A stretch of 64,000 bases of DNA from Oscarella lobularis (lineage: Eukaryota > Porifera > Homoscleromorpha > Homosclerophorida > Oscarellidae): assembly GCF_947507565.1 (NCBI RefSeq), contig NC_089191.1, forward strand, positions 124,001-188,000, read 5' to 3'. The position numbers were made by a program, and so were the translations under genes. Positions 11,685 through 25,778 of the stretch are shown here, piece by piece (the stretch's first letter is position 1; each line of letters begins with the position of its first letter). The notes under the pieces are model-generated. The model was given only the letters and a program-made list of their open reading frames with translations. It did not search any database and was not told where the DNA came from.

Positions 11685-12339
11685 ATGGACGACGAAATCG
11701 TTTGGACACCCGAATTAGAGATAGAGCTCTTTCACAGCATGCAAGGACATAAACCAGTAGGTGTGTTGAAAGTGGGGCCTCCCAATTCGGAAATCCTCGC
11801 GAGAAAACCTCTTTCATCCGTCAGGCGTTAGTCGACACTTTCAGATGGTACACATACACGACAAATTGAGTCGAGCAACGAATCGCACGTTTACAATCAC
11901 GCAGATTTGGGATCATCTAAAGTCGATGTACAATCTCGACGAATTGGTACACTTTTAGCTCACTTTTAGATATATCGTAGCGTACGTTATTATGGTGGTA
12001 TCTAGAATGATCTCGAATCGAATCCTTTTCCAATGGATCAAAAGGATTTTTGCCTACCAGAGGACTATGGATGCGAATTAGATAACGATGGTATTAATGA
12101 AATTATTTGACGTCACGACGCACATGCGCAAACGGACCGATAATCGTTAATTTTTATATGTTCATATAGATAAAGTTGCTCCTGCGTTGAAAAGTGGAAG
12201 TATTCCTCCGAGTCCTATTTTACCCGAGTCTCCAGGCACTGGAAGGAGAAAACGAACGCGTACTCTATCGTCGAATCCGTCGCCCGCTTCTCCCGCCACG
12301 GCGAGTGGAAAACGTCGTCGGGTTGATAGAAATGCATAG
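11685..12339 (+). CDS. MRGBP: MRG/MORF4L-binding protein (NuA4 subunit, Eaf7 family)
   Basis: Subunit of the NuA4/TIP60 histone acetyltransferase complex that bridges MRG15. Four exons, 11685-11760, 11825-11946, 12006-12090 and 12170-12339, make 150 aa. Family hallmarks: VWTPELEIELFHSMQGHKPV, SRHFQMVHIHDKLS and QIWDHLKSMYNLDEL, followed by NPFPMDQKDFCLPEDYGCEL. The basic tail (GRRKRTRT, SGKRRRVDRNA) resembles a nuclear localisation signal. It is shorter than human MRGBP (about 204 aa) because the acidic linker is reduced. Confidence 0.93.
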
Positions 12340-12596
12340 CGCGCTAACTATAGCTAAAGGAGTTTTATCGAATTACGCACGCGCAATCGCAGTTCTCGTC
12401 GAAACGGGATATTTGTGACCGTTGGCGTTCCTCTCGTGTCGGGCCTGATCTCGTAGGCAGCTAAGGCAAAGGCAGCGTTATTTCACTCCAAAGGAGTAAG
12501 ATATCGCGTCGCAGAAGCGCACTATCGCTTCGCATCGACGCGAATCCCACTTTCGGTACGATTTTCCCATTCCCGTGTAGGCAAACGGGGAAGCGC

Positions 12597-14611
12597 ATGG
12601 GAAACTTGCTCAATTTGCTGACGGATCGCAATGAATCGCCCAAATACGACGTCTTTCTCGACTTCGAAGGTAAGGCGTACTGTAGCAACGCGACCGCGAC
12701 GCGCGCACGTTCCTTTGTGAGAGAGAAAAAGGCCAGTCAAATCGCCGGTCGGGGCGACGACGCCCCGCGCGCGCGCACAGCAACGCGGTTGCGATGCTCG
12801 AACATCGATCTCTCTCTCGCGCGCGCGCGCGCCCCGCTCCCCGCACGTTCATTGCGACGCGAATCGATCGATGGATCGCGTCGTTCACACGCGTGCTAGA
12901 GCGAACTCTCCGAGAACGATCATATCCTTTACGACCGATCGCATTCTTTTCCAATCGATCGGTCGTCAGACTTCGTTCGACAAACAAAAGTCGACGCCCT
13001 TTCAAAGAAAAAAAACACGCGAATTTGTGACGTCACTAAAAGTGTGGGCGTGGCTCTTTTTTTCCCCCCTAAGATGCCCAGCCGAAAGCCGAGGAAATGT
13101 CGACTCATCAAAAAGTGCTAGCGACACTGGAACGATCCTCACGCATACTCGAAGAATTGCGCTCGTACGAGGGTGCAGGCGAACAAATTCGCCAGGCCAT
13201 ATCCAATCCGAAAAGCGACGATTTTCAGCAGTCGGCATGGCGATCGGTTTGCCCGCTCGTCGCTCAATTGAAATCATTTTATGAGCATTCACTCGAATTA
13301 GGTCCGTAGGAATGGGGGGAGGGGGCGTGGTTTTTGCAATTAAATTTTGATTTTTTCTTTATATATAGAAAAAGCTTTTGTCGTGTTATTAGAAGTTTTG
13401 ACAACGTCGGATTTAAGACCTTTAGATCATTTGAGGGAACAGCAGGTAAGGGGAATGTTGCGTGGGCGTGGTCGCATTGCATGCCGGGTCCTTGTGTCCT
13501 TAGCATTCTTCTTGCTTTTGGGTTACACTCAGGTTGGCATGCTAGAGAAATAATCGTTATTGGGGGAGAGATATTAGCAATTGGGACGGGATGGGCGTGT
13601 CTCTTATTGTCAGTCACTCTTCTCATATTTTTCATTCTCAAGGCTTTGGTGAAACAATTCGCCGAAATTCTACATTTCACGTTGACGTTCGATGATCTAA
13701 AAGTGGGCGTGGGACTTTGTTAATTAGTAATTAGAGAGTATCTATTGTAATCTAAATCAGATGACGAATCCGTCGATTCAAAACGATTTCAGTTACTACA
13801 GACGAACCCTGAACAAAATGAAAATGAGCAATGACGTAGTAAGGAAAAACAAATAAATAAATAAATAAATAGAAAAAAACCTTCTCCTTCCCTCCCTCCC
13901 CCCCAAGAGAGAAGGTGATAAAGATCCCTCCGATTTGGCTGGCGTTAGCAACGAAATGGCTAATCGAATGTCCCTCTTCTATGCCTATCCGACACCCGTT
14001 CTCAAAACGCTTAGCGAAGCCACAGCCAAATTTGTTGAAGACGTAAAAATAAATTAGGAAATATTCTCGCATTAGAAAATGTAGAGTTTTTCTCTCAGCA
14101 TAAGGATTTGCCTATTGATAATACCACCGAGTGCCTAAGTACCATGGCAACGGTGTGCAAGATCATGATTGAGAACCCGTACGTAAATAATAAAAAAATC
14201 AATAGATCAATATTTATCCTGTGACGTAGTGAGTATAAGGAGAGATTGAGAAATGAGGAAAGCGCTTTGTATTGCCTTCGCGTCATGGTTGGCGTCATCA
14301 TTCTTTATGATCACGTGCATCCGGTGGGCGCTTTTGCAAAAAAGGCGGCTATTGATGTAATATAATCTAGTTCATTTTTTAAAATAAATACAATATTGGG
14401 AGGATATTACATCATAGATACGGGGCTCTATCAAAGTGCTGAGAGACTATCCGGTGCAAAGTCAAGTCGAGAGTCTCATCAATGCTCTTAGGTAGTATAA
14501 TTAATTAAAGAATTAATTAATTGATAATTTTAACTTTCCCCAAGATATACTACGAAGCATTTGAATGATGAAACGACGCCAAAACTGGTGAAATCTTTGC
14601 TAGCTGAATAA
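12597..14611 (+). CDS. CYRIB: CYFIP-related Rac1 interactor (FAM49 family)
   Basis: Cytosolic/membrane protein that binds active Rac1 and restrains Scar/WAVE-driven lamellipodia. Ten exons from ATG 12597 to TAA 14609-14611. The start [15 protein letters not shown] keeps Gly2, the N-myristoylation site of the family. Conserved blocks: [74 protein letters not shown]-type sequence, [20 protein letters not shown] and [20 protein letters not shown]. One intron near 13450-13640 is unusually long and carries an open frame with no homology. I cannot say whether it corresponds to vertebrate CYRIA or CYRIB. Confidence 0.93.
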
Positions 14612-14958
14612 ATAGAAGCGGGGGAGCATGTGGGCGGGTAGAAGATTATGCATATTGTTTCTCTTTTTTTTTGTTCGTTTTCTTGGTAGTACGAGAGGAA
14701 GCGGACGTTTTGTTGACCCACTCGATAATTTTTCTGTTTTCTCTCTTCTCCACCCCGAGTAGTATCTCTTCATCTTTTTATTTCTTGGACTCTTTTTTTC
14801 TGTACACGTGTCGCGGTTATCCGGGCTCTCATTCGTTCGATTCCCCGTATAGTATCTTTACATTCGTTCGCCTTTTCGTCTCGCCTAGTCCTCGTTGCGT
14901 CGCCTCTCTTCGTAGATTTTCTAGTTGCAGCAATGTTTCACCGAATCGATCGAGTAGA
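14612..14958. other. Intergenic spacer CYRI / ARFGEF
   Basis: T-rich 346-bp interval holding the CYRI 3' UTR and the ARFGEF promoter and leader. No separate gene seen. Confidence 0.5.
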
Positions 14959-17900
14959 ATGAGCGGCGCATCGCGTACGAAGCACATGTTCCTAACGCGG
15001 GCCCTGGAGAAGATCCTCGCCGACAAGGAGACGCGTCGCTCCCAATACGCGCCGCTACGTCGAGCGTGCAACGATTCACTCAGTAAGCGCTTCGGACGCG
15101 AAAGGGGGCCCCGCGAGAGGAAACGTAACGAATACCCCGTATGCGATAGGCGAGCTAAAGAAAACGATCGCCGCCGAAAACGAATCGAGGTAAGGAAGTT
15201 GAGTAGTGGGCGTGGTCGAATAGTTGGTTTCCATAGCAGCGATGATCACGGAACGCTTCCGAACCCGGATCAAAGAACCTATGTGGATGCGGATCAATTT
15301 ATTCTTCCTTTCGAACTGGCATGTCAGAGTCGACATTCGCGACTCGTCATTACCGCATTGGATTGTCTTCAAGTAAAATAGGAGAATAAATATCACGTGA
15401 CCAATAAAAATATTTGTCTTTTTTTCAGAAATTAATTGCCTATGGGCATTTGCTTGGAAATTCTCCTGATCCAACTCAGCCGGGAAAACGGATTATTGAT
15501 CGCGTCGTCGAGACGATGTGTGGATGTTTTGCAGGCGTCAATACGGACGATGGAATTCAACTTCAAATAATAAAAGTAATATAATAATTATCACGTGATT
15601 AATCGTTATTATTTAATCTTCCCAAGGCTCTTTTGACTGCCGTGACGTCGAATATTTGCGAAGTTCACGAAGGAACGCTTTTGCAAGCCGTTCGAACGAC
15701 GTACAATATTTACGTTGGAAGTCGAAATTTGATTAATCAGACGACGGCCAAGGCAACGCTCACGCAAATGCTCAACGTCATATTTCAACGAATGGAAGCC
15801 CAAGCGGTAAGGAAACGTCTGCATACGGGAATTTTATTGGTCACGTGATCGTTGCTAAGACGCCAGACGTGAAACGAAGAAAAGCGGCCGGTGATGGTGA
15901 CGTAGAAGAGGTTACCATAGCAGTACCGGCATCACGTGACGAGAGTGAAAGCAGAGATGAGAGATTCTCGGCGAATGATGATGATGATGATGAATTGAGA
16001 GAGAGAGCGCGCGTTCTCGTCACTCAAGTCCTAACGCGCGCCGAGGCTCAACTAAGAGAAGAACTAATGAAAGTATAAGTCAATAACAAAAACTTATTTA
16101 ATCATATAAATAAATTCTTTTTTATAGGAGAGGTTCTCCACTCCCGATTTTGATATGGAATCTCAAGTTTCAGACGTTTCCTCCTCGGAAGTTTCCTCGA
16201 CAACGATGACAGCCGTATCGTCGTCAAGCGGATCAATTCGATTCGGTCACATATCCCAAAAAGACGCTTTTCTCGTTTTTCGTTCTCTCTGCAAACTCTC
16301 CATGAAACCAATCACAGACACGGATCCAAAGTAAGTCAAGAAAGACCCTTCTATAGTCCCTGAGTCTTATCCGGGTTCTTCTATTGTATCTATAGTCCCT
16401 AATATCTTTCCTATAGTCTCTACAATGTATCCATACTTTTCTATAGTCTCTCCTCTAATTTCTTCCAGGTCTCACGAGTTGAAATCGAAAATTTTGTCGC
16501 TGGAAATGTTGCTCTCGATTCTTCAGAATGCCGGTCCCGTGTTCAAGACGAACGACGTCTTTGTTTGCGCCATCAAACAGTATTTGTGCGTCGCTCTTTC
16601 GAAGAACGGCGTCTCATCCGTTCCTCACGTCTTTGAGCTCTCTCTCGCCATCTTTCTCGAACTTCTAAAATCATTCAAAGCCCACCTAAAAATGCAGATA
16701 GAAGTAGAGAGAAGAAAAATCATATATATATAATAAGTGACGTCATTTTTTCGTCTTAGGTATTTTTCAAGGAAATCTTCCTAAACATTCTCGAATCGCC
16801 AACAAGTTCTCATCAACATCGCTACATGGTCGTCGAAGCCCTCTCAAGAATATGCTCAGGTAAAAGAAAAATAAATAATTATATATACATAGATTAAATA
16901 GAAAAATGCAGATGCTCAAAGTATCGTGGATATCTATTTAAACTACGACTGCGATTTATCCCTCGCGAATATCTTTGAGCGTCTAATCAACGTTCTATCG
17001 CGCGTCGCTCAAAGCGGCGGAAGTCATCAACCCCATAGCTCCGACGTAGAAATATCAATGCCCGATCGAATGCTCTGTTCCGTCGCCGTCGCGTGCATAG
17101 GAAACGTTCTCAAATGCATGGTCGAATGGTGTCGCGATTTATACGTGAATCCCAATTCGACGGGAATGATGGCGTTTGGAATTGCAAAATCCGTTCAGAG
17201 TACCGCCGCTTTATTAGAAGCGACAGTCGACGCCGAACATTTGAGGGTGGATAGTGGCGGGGGCGTGGTCGGAGACGGAGACGGAAGTGGTCCGTCGACG
17301 CCACGTGGACATCGACGCGTTGTGAGTTTGGCGGCCACGGATGGGGGCGTGGTTGAATCCGGGAGTTTGGTATCCGGGAGTTTGTCGTCGGATGCCCCGG
17401 AGGAGTTTGAGGAGAGGAAACAGAGGAAGGCTCTTATGGAAAAGGGACTGGCTATGTGAGTGAGAGGGGGAGATTATACTTATTGATTTATTTAATTTGT
17501 TTTGGTTTTAGTTTTGCTGAGAAGCCGGCTAAGGGAGTCAAGTTCCTTCAGGAAAACGGTCTCCTTGGACCGGATCCTATTGACGTAGCAAAATTCTTTC
17601 TCTCTGACGATCGACTCGACAAAGTAATTTAAATAACTATTTTAATTCATCATTTTTTATTTTTTGATTTAGACTCAATTGGGTGATTATCTCGGTGACG
17701 TCAAAAAATATCACATTGACGTCATGTACGCGTACACGGATCTAATGGAATTTTCCAAAATGTCATTTGTCGCGGCTTTGCGAAAATTTCTCTCCGAATT
17801 TCGACTTCCTGGCGAAGCGCAGAAAATCGATCGAATCATGGAAAAATTCGCGTCGCGCTACTGCGAAACGAATCCAAGGTAATATAGATAATAATAATTA

Positions 17901-20900
17901 TTAAAAAAAATGTTTATTTATTTCTTTTAGTACGGGGCTTTTTGCGAGTGCCGACGCGGCGTACGTGCTCGCTTATTCGATTATCATGCTCACAACGGAT
18001 CTTCACAGCGTCAAGGTAAAGGGTTCTAACGCGCGCTAGCCTTTGCTCACTTGGGCGGGAATTTTGTCAGGTGAAGAACAAAATGACGAAAGAACAATAC
18101 ATTCGCATGAATCGCGGCATCAACGATAGCAAAGATCTCCCGCGCGAATATCTCGAGAGCATTTACGACGAGATTGCGCAGAGTGAAATCAAACTAAAGC
18201 CAACGGGGTCCCGCCCCCAAACGTCAACGCTTCCCGGCGGCGCGAGCGCGACAGACAAGCGCAAACAGCGCGCAACGTACACGCACGAAATGGAACAGAT
18301 GGGCGAAGCGGTCAAATCCATGATGGAAGAGGTGAGCCGGAAGCAGACGTCATTTACACGTGCCACGCACGTGGAGCACGTGAAGCCCATGTTCAAGTCC
18401 ACGTGGCGTCCCATATTGGTCGCATTGAGCGTCACGTTGCGCGAAACGAATGACATGGAGCTCGTGAGGGCGTGTCTCGACGGACTCCGATGTTCCATAC
18501 GCATAGCGTGCGTTTTTGGATTAGAAGTGAGGGGAGGGGGCGTGGTCGTTTTGGGGGCGTGGCTCGATTTTTTCTGCTTTAGTTTGAGAGGGATACTTTT
18601 ATACTTTCGATTAGTCAGTTCACTTTGCTGACTGTGAGCGCCGGAATTACGGAAATGAAGCCAAAGAACATTGAAACGATTAAGACCCTAATCGCTATTG
18701 CGCATACCGATGGAAATTATTTACAAAAATCCTGGCATGAAGTAGGTCTAGTAGATATTTTGAAATTTAATTTTTGAGCGTTTTTTTCTCAGGTTTTAAA
18801 GGTTGTTTCGCAATTAGAACTCGCTCAATTAATCGGGGCCGGCGTAAAGAAACAATATCTCGTGGGTCCGCCAAGCGGAAGCAACGCGAGCGCGGGAAAC
18901 GTCGATTCAGATGGTACCAACACAAGAAGAAAAAATAAATAAATATGATTAATAATTATTTATTAGCTACGAAGAGTAGTTCTGATTTGAAACGACTTGC
19001 AACAATACAACAATCGATGGGAGAAACGGGATCTCAGAGCGTCGTTGTAGCAGTAGACAGGTAAGAGAGAAAATCAATAAATAAATATGTATACGTATCA
19101 GTCAAAAATCCGTAAATATAACAGTCAAAAAATCAATAATAGTCAAAAATCAATAAATATATATGATTTTCTTAGAATTTTCACGGGGTCAATTCGTCTT
19201 GATGCGGATGCTATAGGTACTAATAATTAATCAATTATTTTTCTACATTTTTTCCTCTCTTAGTTGATTTTGTTAATTGGCTTTGCAAAGTGTCAATAGT
19301 CGAGTTGAATTTGGCGCCCGGTCCACGCATGTTCAGTCTTCAAAAACTCGTTGAAATTTCCTATTACAACATGGATCGAATTCGACTCGAATGGTCGCGA
19401 ATATGGGAAGTTCTAGGCAATCATTTCAACGAAGTAAAATTAATTTAATTAAAAATTTTAATTAATAAAATTTATTTTTCTAGGTTGGTTGTATTGATAA
19501 TCAGGATGTTTCCTTTTTCGCCGTCGATTCGCTTCGTCAGCTCTCCATGAAATTTCTCGAACGCGGCGAATTGCCTAATTTTCGCTTTCAAAAGGATTTT
19601 CTTCGTCCGTTCGAATACATCATGAAGCGCAACAAATCGCCGACAATTCGCGACATGGTCGTGCGATGCGTCGCACAAATGGTTCATTCTCAAGCGGCCA
19701 ATATAAAATCCGGTTGGAAAAACATTTTCTCTGTTTTTCACTTGGCCGCGTCCGATCTCGATGAAGGAATCGTTGAATTAGCCTTTCAAACGACAGGTAC
19801 TGGTCTTAGTCTTAGTGGGGCCCCCTTAGAGGAACCACTGTATGTGCGTGTCTTTAGCTACTATTTTCGAGAAGTATTTCGCCGCTACAATTGACTCGTT
19901 TCAAGACGCTGTCAAGTGTCTGAGCGAGTTTGCTTGTAACGCCGCTTTTCCGGACACAAGCATGGAAGCAATTCGTCTTATTCGTCATTGCGCTCGTCAC
20001 GTGGCCGAAGCACCACAGGTAATAGCACTATTCAAACAAAGGGAGATCTCATGCCTCATCCGGGACTTTATTTTCTTTCAGATGTTCAAAGATCACGGCG
20101 TAGATGAGAATGTGAGCGAAGAAGATCGCGTGTGGGTGAAAGGTTGGTTTCCCGTTCTCTTTGAACTGTCGTGCGTCGTCAGTCGATGCAAATTGGACGT
20201 GAGAACGAGGTTAGTTTCTCTCTCTCGCGCGCGCGCGGGGTCACTACGGTTACCAAGTTCCCGGCTGTTCTTACAGAGGTCTCACCGTCATGTTCGAAAT
20301 TATCAAGACGTACGGCTCGTCGTTCAATCAGCGCTGGTGGAAAGATCTTTTCCGCATCGTCTTTCGAATATTCGACGACATGAAGCTCCCGGAACAACGC
20401 CAAGAGGCAAAATGGAAATGAAATCGAATTCGTTATTTTATCTCCTCGTTTTTTTTTAGAAAGCCGAATGGATGACGACGACGTGTAATCACGCTCTCTA
20501 CGCAATCGTGGACGTTTTCACGCAATATTTCGATATTCTTTCACCCGTTCTCCTTGGAGATATGCTGAGCCAATTACACTGGTGCGTCCAACGAGGTAAA
20601 TTAAATTACCTAATTAAATTAATTAATTAATATTAATTAATTTTAGATAATGAACAGTTGGCTCGATCTGGTACGAATTGTCTTGAGAATCTCGTCATAT
20701 CGAATGGACACAAATTCACTGAGTCAACATGGGACGAGATTTGTCGCGAAGTGAAACGAATTTTCATTTCCGCCTTGCCTCATCAGCTCCTCACGTGGAA
20801 ACCAACGATGACGTCGATTGCTCCTCCAACTTCCGCTTCTCCTGGATCGTCGGAGTTTGGCTCGGACGCGGATCTGAGTCGATCCGGGCTACAACAGCAA

Positions 20901-21945
20901 ACGGCGGAAACGGAGAGCTTAGCCTCCGTGTCCACTGTCGACGATTTAGAAGAAAATGCGACGGTTATTTCAAAATCTAAAGAGAAGAAAACAAGTAAGA
21001 ACGTTTCGACTTACCTTATATTATATAAGGGGTTGTTTTCTAGGTTCGGATCCCGTTCTCTTTTCGGCTCTTCTCATCAACTGCGTCGTTCAACTCGAAT
21101 TGATTCAGGCCATCGATAACATCGTCTTTTTCCCGGCGATTTCTCGCAAAAACGACGAATACAATTTAGCAATAGCTAGAGTAGGGAAAAAAGCGTTCCC
21201 TTCCCTTTAATTCATATCCCCCCTCCCCTAGGGAAAAGTTCCCCCGGGTCGACCGACTCCGCCCGAACAGGCAATGTATTCGCGACTCAGTTCGCGTCAT
21301 CTTTTGGCCCTTGTCGATTGTCTCCTCGAATCGCATCGTTTTGCGCGAAAATTCAACGCGAATAACGAACAGCGAGTTATTCTACAGAAAGCGGGTTCGT
21401 TTCCTCGTCGCGTCGACGCGCTCGTTTTATTCCACGTTTTTCGTTAAGGTTTTCGCGGAAAATCGAAGCCGAATTTAGTGAAACAGGAAACGACGAGTCT
21501 AGCGTGCGCGTTGCGGATTCTCTTCTACATCTACGACGACGATAATCGAAGCGAAGCGTGGGACGACGTCCAGACGACATTGATAAGGTAAGAAGAGACA
21601 GAATTCAAAAAATCAATAAAACGAATAATATATTTAGTTTATATGATGAGGGTTTATCCTATTTTCTATGTTTGTCAACGGATAACCATCGAGAAGCGTG
21701 GACGTCTCTAATCCTTATATATTTAGTGCGATTGCTTGCGTTTTCAGACGCACGGGTAATTTAATTAAATAATTTAATTAATTAATTAAATTAATCAATT
21801 TATTTAGTTTCCTATTCACGCGGCGCGCGCCTATTCATTTCTCTGCGATTTTCTCGAATTGGAACTCAAGTTGGAAATTCGAAATTTGCTGAGGAAGTTT
21901 TTTCAACGAATCGGGACGTCGTTTGAAATAATTGTCAATGTGTGA
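14959..21945 (+). CDS. ARFGEF1: Brefeldin A-inhibited Arf guanine exchange factor (BIG1/BIG2)
   Basis: Large Golgi/endosome exchange factor that loads GTP on class I Arfs. More than 20 exons. The N-terminal DCB region starts [20 protein letters not shown] and continues [23 protein letters not shown]-region blocks follow. The catalytic Sec7 domain (about 17520-18330) contains [20 protein letters not shown] with the glutamate finger in LPGE, then RYCETNP and [23 protein letters not shown]1-HDS4 repeats fill the rest, including [19 protein letters not shown]. The chosen stop after [15 protein letters not shown] fits the family C-terminus, but a gtgagt donor overlaps it, so a short extra exon is possible. 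Vertebrates have two paralogues; this looks pre-duplication. Confidence 0.93.
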
Positions 21946-22012
21946 GTGATTGAGTGAATATTATGTGCATGTTATTTTTCATCATGATGTGAAAATTAAT
22001 ACCTTATTGATA

Positions 22013-22456
22013 TTAATCCCCGCGATAAATAACGCTATTTTTATCCGTTTCCCACAGTTTCACTTCATAGAGCAAGTCGCCTAGCAACGCTTTCATCTGC
22101 TCCCATATAAATAGAGCGACGTTTTCCGTCGTGCTCGGTTTAGTGCGGAAATACGGGACATCTTTATCGATGTTCACGTGATCGAGATTTTGCATTATTC
22201 CTTTTTCTATGTAGATTTTCAAATCGGCGATATTAATGACCATTCCCGTGAGCGGATCGACGTCTCCGTAGACGGTAATTTCGACGCGATAATTGTGTCC
22301 GTGTCCGTTCGGGTTGTTACACTTACCGTAAAGTTTCGCGTTTTCTTCGTCCGTTAGAGCGCTGCTGTGAAGACGATGTGCGGCACTGAACGATTGGTTA
22401 CGCGTCACGTAAGCACGCACGACACGTTGCTTTGAAGAGTCAGACGTTTCGTTCAT
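22013..22456 (-). CDS. PTS: 6-pyruvoyltetrahydropterin synthase
   Basis: Second enzyme of tetrahydrobiopterin synthesis: converts 7,8-dihydroneopterin triphosphate to 6-pyruvoyl-tetrahydropterin. A single uninterrupted exon of 147 codons, the usual length and unusual here because almost all neighbours are split. The Zn-binding histidines are present in SFSAAHRL and NGHGHNY, and the catalytic Cys in [13 protein letters not shown]. Other blocks: [16 protein letters not shown] and PSTTENVA. The intronless structure could reflect intron loss through a cDNA intermediate. The 3' end converges with ARFGEF (67 bp apart); the 5' end is 150 bp from the Src ATG. Confidence 0.95.
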   Translation of the reverse strand: MNETSDSSKQRVVRAYVTRNQSFSAAHRLHSSALTDEENAKLYGKCNNPNGHGHNYRVEITVYGDVDPLTGMVINIADLKIYIEKGIMQNLDHVNIDKDVPYFRTKPSTTENVALFIWEQMKALLGDLLYEVKLWETDKNSVIYRGD

Positions 22457-22606
22457 TGGAAGCCGACAACAACAAATTGAGCACGTGATCGAATCCCGTA
22501 TGTAAACGGGCGTGTCTCACAGCGAACCTCGTTTGCGATCGCTACAGTACGCGTATTGAGCCGCTCTGCTCGCTCGGAATAGCCGTCGACCTCTCGCATT
22601 GTCGTC

Positions 22607-24450
<1,844 letters not shown>

Positions 24451-24693
24451 ATTTTGAGGTATATGAACCCATTTTTCTTATCGTGTATTGGGGGGCGGGG
24501 CGGGGGCGGGGGAGGGGGCGAGGAGGTATTTTTTATTATTACGTGTAGGAATGCGCAGGCGGGGCATTTTTGTACGGTTTTTGTATTCGTACGCACGATT
24601 GGAGGGAGTCCACGCACGTCACGTGGTACATCGGCAGGTCCCGTATACAGAACCAGTTCTTTGTTCCAGATCCTCGCTCCTGTCCTTCTTCTC

Positions 24694-25678
24694 ATGGCTC
24701 GGTAAGCTTCATCGAGGTTTTTCTATTCTACGCTCACCTATTCTTCCAGCTCCGATCCCGAATTGTCGAGAATTTGCACGCATTTGTGGTCGATCGACGA
24801 AAATCGTCTCGCGCCGGGCGCCGACTACGAAATCAATCTCCAAGGCGGTACGAAACGCTATTGGAAGCGCGATCAAGCGTCGGAGCCCCTATTCACATTC
24901 GTGAGTCGCGAGGCTCTCGAAAAGAAGACGTATCGCACGTTCATCGCACTTCTCGATAATTACGAGAAGGAAACGAAAGTCCCGGAGACCGTTACGCCTC
25001 AAGAGGAACGCGAAAACTGGGCTTTCTTGAATGCGATCGTGGAAACGAAAGTGATGAAGGAAGCGCACAAGTAATTCATTCCATCGATACCCCGGATGAC
25101 GATGACGTCATCGTTTTATCTAGATACCTCGTTTCGAAAGGAAAAACGGATTCGAATGAGGATCGTTTCAAGAGGCATCTCTATAAAATTTGGTTTCAAT
25201 TATATAGGCGAACACGTGACACGAAAGTTTCTGATTCGTCGGGTTTCGAACACGTGTTCGTGGGCGAAACGCGCGCTAGTTCCGGCGGACGACCGAACGC
25301 GGTGCTCGGATTTCACAATTGGATTCAATTCTATTTACAAGAAAAGGCGGGAAACGTCGACTATCGCGGATATTTAATGAATAGAGAAGTAAAAATCAAT
25401 CAATAAATATAATCATATATAGATTATTTATTTTTTAGCCTGAGGGTCCCCATTCTCGTTTTCTGACTATTCAGTTCTCGTGGAAATGCGAGAACAAACC
25501 GGAAGGAAGCACGTTCATAGGAACGAGTCCCGAATTTGAAGTCGCTCTCTATACCATTATTTATCTGCTTGGAAATCACGGCGATAATCACGTGCAAGTT
25601 GATCAATATCGCGTTAATATCAAGTGCTACCATCACGGCGGAAACATGGGCACTTCGTTTCCAATTGAACTCGATTAG
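24694..25678 (+). CDS. ENDOU: Poly(U)-specific endoribonuclease, XendoU family
   Basis: Metal-dependent U-specific RNase family, 277 aa in four exons (24694-24701, 24750-25070, 25124-25388, 25439-25678). It consists of the XendoU domain alone. Two catalytic histidines are visible in GFEHVFVGE and LGFHNWIQFYLQEK; FLTIQFSWKCENKPEGSTF and GTSPEFEVALYTIIYLLG are C-terminal family blocks. The first coding exon is only 8 nt (MAR). The upstream frame is open back to 24454 and includes a hydrophobic stretch (SLFQILAPVLLLMA), so a longer secreted form cannot be excluded. Convergent with the Hsp70-like gene. Confidence 0.88.
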
Positions 25679-25778
25679 TAGCGAATTTTCTGGCGTCGTG
25701 GACCGGAAATAAATTTTATTTCTCTTTTTAAAAAGAATTTTTTGGTGACATAAAGGTAAGTGTAAGGGGTTTTTCTCT

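Noticed and set aside
13347-13723. 129-codon open frame in a CYRI intron region
   Set aside because: It is the CYRI exon 13367-13446 plus read-through of the intron. The intron part has no homology.
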